Position numbers and translations under genes: made by a program. This document shows, in pieces, positions 24,913 through 25,189 of a DNA stretch of 25,189 nt (position 1 is the stretch's first letter; each line of letters starts with the position of its first letter). The notes beneath the pieces are model-generated. The model saw nothing but the letters and a program-made list of their open reading frames with translations. It had not been told where the DNA came from and did not search any database. This stretch comes from a virus. The stretch is from positions 1 to 25,189 of the IMG/VR virus record IMGVR_UViG_3300042892_003483; one strand, written 5' to 3'.

Positions 24913-24985
24913 TGGGATATAGTTTAATTGGTTAGAACGCCACCTAGACGGGTGGAAACACGGGGTTCGAAACCCCTTATCTCAA
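24913..24985 (+). tRNA. tRNA-like gene with a 6-nt anticodon loop
   Basis: TGGGATA (24913-24919) pairs with TATCTCA (24978-24984); the D arm GTTT/GAAC and T loop TTCGAAA are present, with one T-stem mismatch. The body recalls tRNA-Asp, but the anticodon stem CCACC/GGTGG closes only TAGACG (24945-24950), six bases instead of seven. The amino acid cannot be assigned. Confidence 0.6.
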
Positions 24986-25012
24986 CTAAAATCAAAAAAA
25001 GTTTAAAAAAAG

Positions 25013-25043
25013 TTGCGTAATTAAAAAAAAGATATTATATTTG
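25013..25043 (+). promoter_or_regulatory. Bacteroidota-type promoter for the gene at 25078
   Basis: TTG at 25013-25015 and TATATTTG at 25036-25043 are 20 nt apart, with a 34-nt AT-rich leader before ATG 25078. Confidence 0.8.
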
Positions 25044-25077
25044 CATCCTGATTAATTAATAATTAAAATAATAAACT

Positions 25078-25189
25078 ATGAGTAAATTTGTAAACATGTT
25101 ATCAGCTTCTGATAATACAATTAAAGAAACAAGAGCTAAACAATTAGCTGAAGACACAATCTTGGAAGTTGATACATTTATCAATACAT
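25078..25189 (+). CDS. Start of an unknown phage gene, 3' end outside window
   Basis: ATG 25078 opens a frame still open at the window end (37 residues visible, starting MSKFVNMLSASDNTIKETRA and continuing KQLAEDTILEVDTF). The visible part is helical and charged without a signal peptide. It has a strong promoter of its own. No terminator separates it from the last tRNA-like gene, so cluster 3 transcripts could run into it. Confidence 0.75.
   Translation, partial: MSKFVNMLSASDNTIKETRAKQLAEDTILEVDTFINT

Noticed and set aside
1-25189. Insertion sequence or integrase/attachment site
   Set aside because: No transposase, integrase, terminal inverted repeats with target duplications or tRNA-end duplication was seen, despite the many tRNA genes.

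Overview
The window looks like part of a large, low-GC tailed phage genome whose host is a Bacteroidota bacterium (Flavobacteriia-like). Three things support the host. Nine promoters fit the Bacteroidota form, TTG then exactly 20 nt then TATATTTG or TATCTTTG. One gene (6423-7496) encodes a secreted protein with the LPIEL...W..A.E.NNDY...ERS.DG module and a C-terminal tail typical of type IX-secreted Bacteroidota proteins. Shine-Dalgarno sequences are weak or absent. The phage assignment rests on T4-type genes (Rnl1, Rnl2 and T4-like DNA ligase, RNase H, GIY-YIG endonucleases), a repeat-built tail fibre, a holin-like gene and many tRNA genes.

Layout. 1-774: end of an unrecognised gene. 797-2775: promoter, 32-residue leader ORF, terminator, then tRNA cluster 1 (Asn, His, Trp, Ser, Ile, Asn, Met, Arg, Arg, Ser plus a tRNA-like RNA). 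2826-6372: three genes whose products share an N-terminal L-x-E signal at residues 9-11 (unknown, kinase-like, kinase-plus-2H), a GIY-YIG endonuclease and conserved phage genes. 6423-8924: secreted protein, RNA ligase 1 and a small ORF. 8988-10439 (minus): tail fibre and partner. 10541-16259: SpoT-like HD hydrolase, DNA ligase, RNA ligase 2, RNase H, small membrane protein, 2H phosphoesterase. 16361-18890: phage-encoded histidine kinase, response regulator and coiled-coil membrane protein. 18887-21186: holin-like protein, RlaP-type nucleotidyltransferase, T5orf172-type protein. 21249-22322: second promoter/leader/terminator with tRNA cluster 2 (Cys, Val, Leu, Leu). 22360-23475: small lipoprotein, membrane protein, nucleotidyltransferase. 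23495-24985: third promoter/leader/terminator with tRNA cluster 3 (Phe, Glu, Asp, Ala and several aberrant tRNA-like RNAs). 25078-end: start of another gene.

The most striking observation is that the three tRNA clusters share one upstream architecture: an almost identical ~50-nt promoter block, a 24-32-residue leader ORF, and a Rho-independent terminator before the tRNAs. Each leader is enriched in just the amino acids served by its own cluster: N/I/H/R/M/S/W for cluster 1, L/V/C for cluster 2, F/D/A/E for cluster 3. In copies 1 and 2 the leader can pair with the 5' arm of the terminator. I infer ribosome-stalling attenuation of phage tRNA operons, in which each set of tRNAs is made when the matching aminoacyl-tRNAs are scarce. 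A SpoT-like hydrolase and a large RNA-repair set (kinase/2H fusion, Rnl1, Rnl2, RlaP-like, second 2H) fit a phage heavily invested in tRNA supply and repair. The kinase/2H protein and a protein-kinase-like protein may be packaged in the capsid and injected. All functional calls come from reading motifs; no database or folding program was run.
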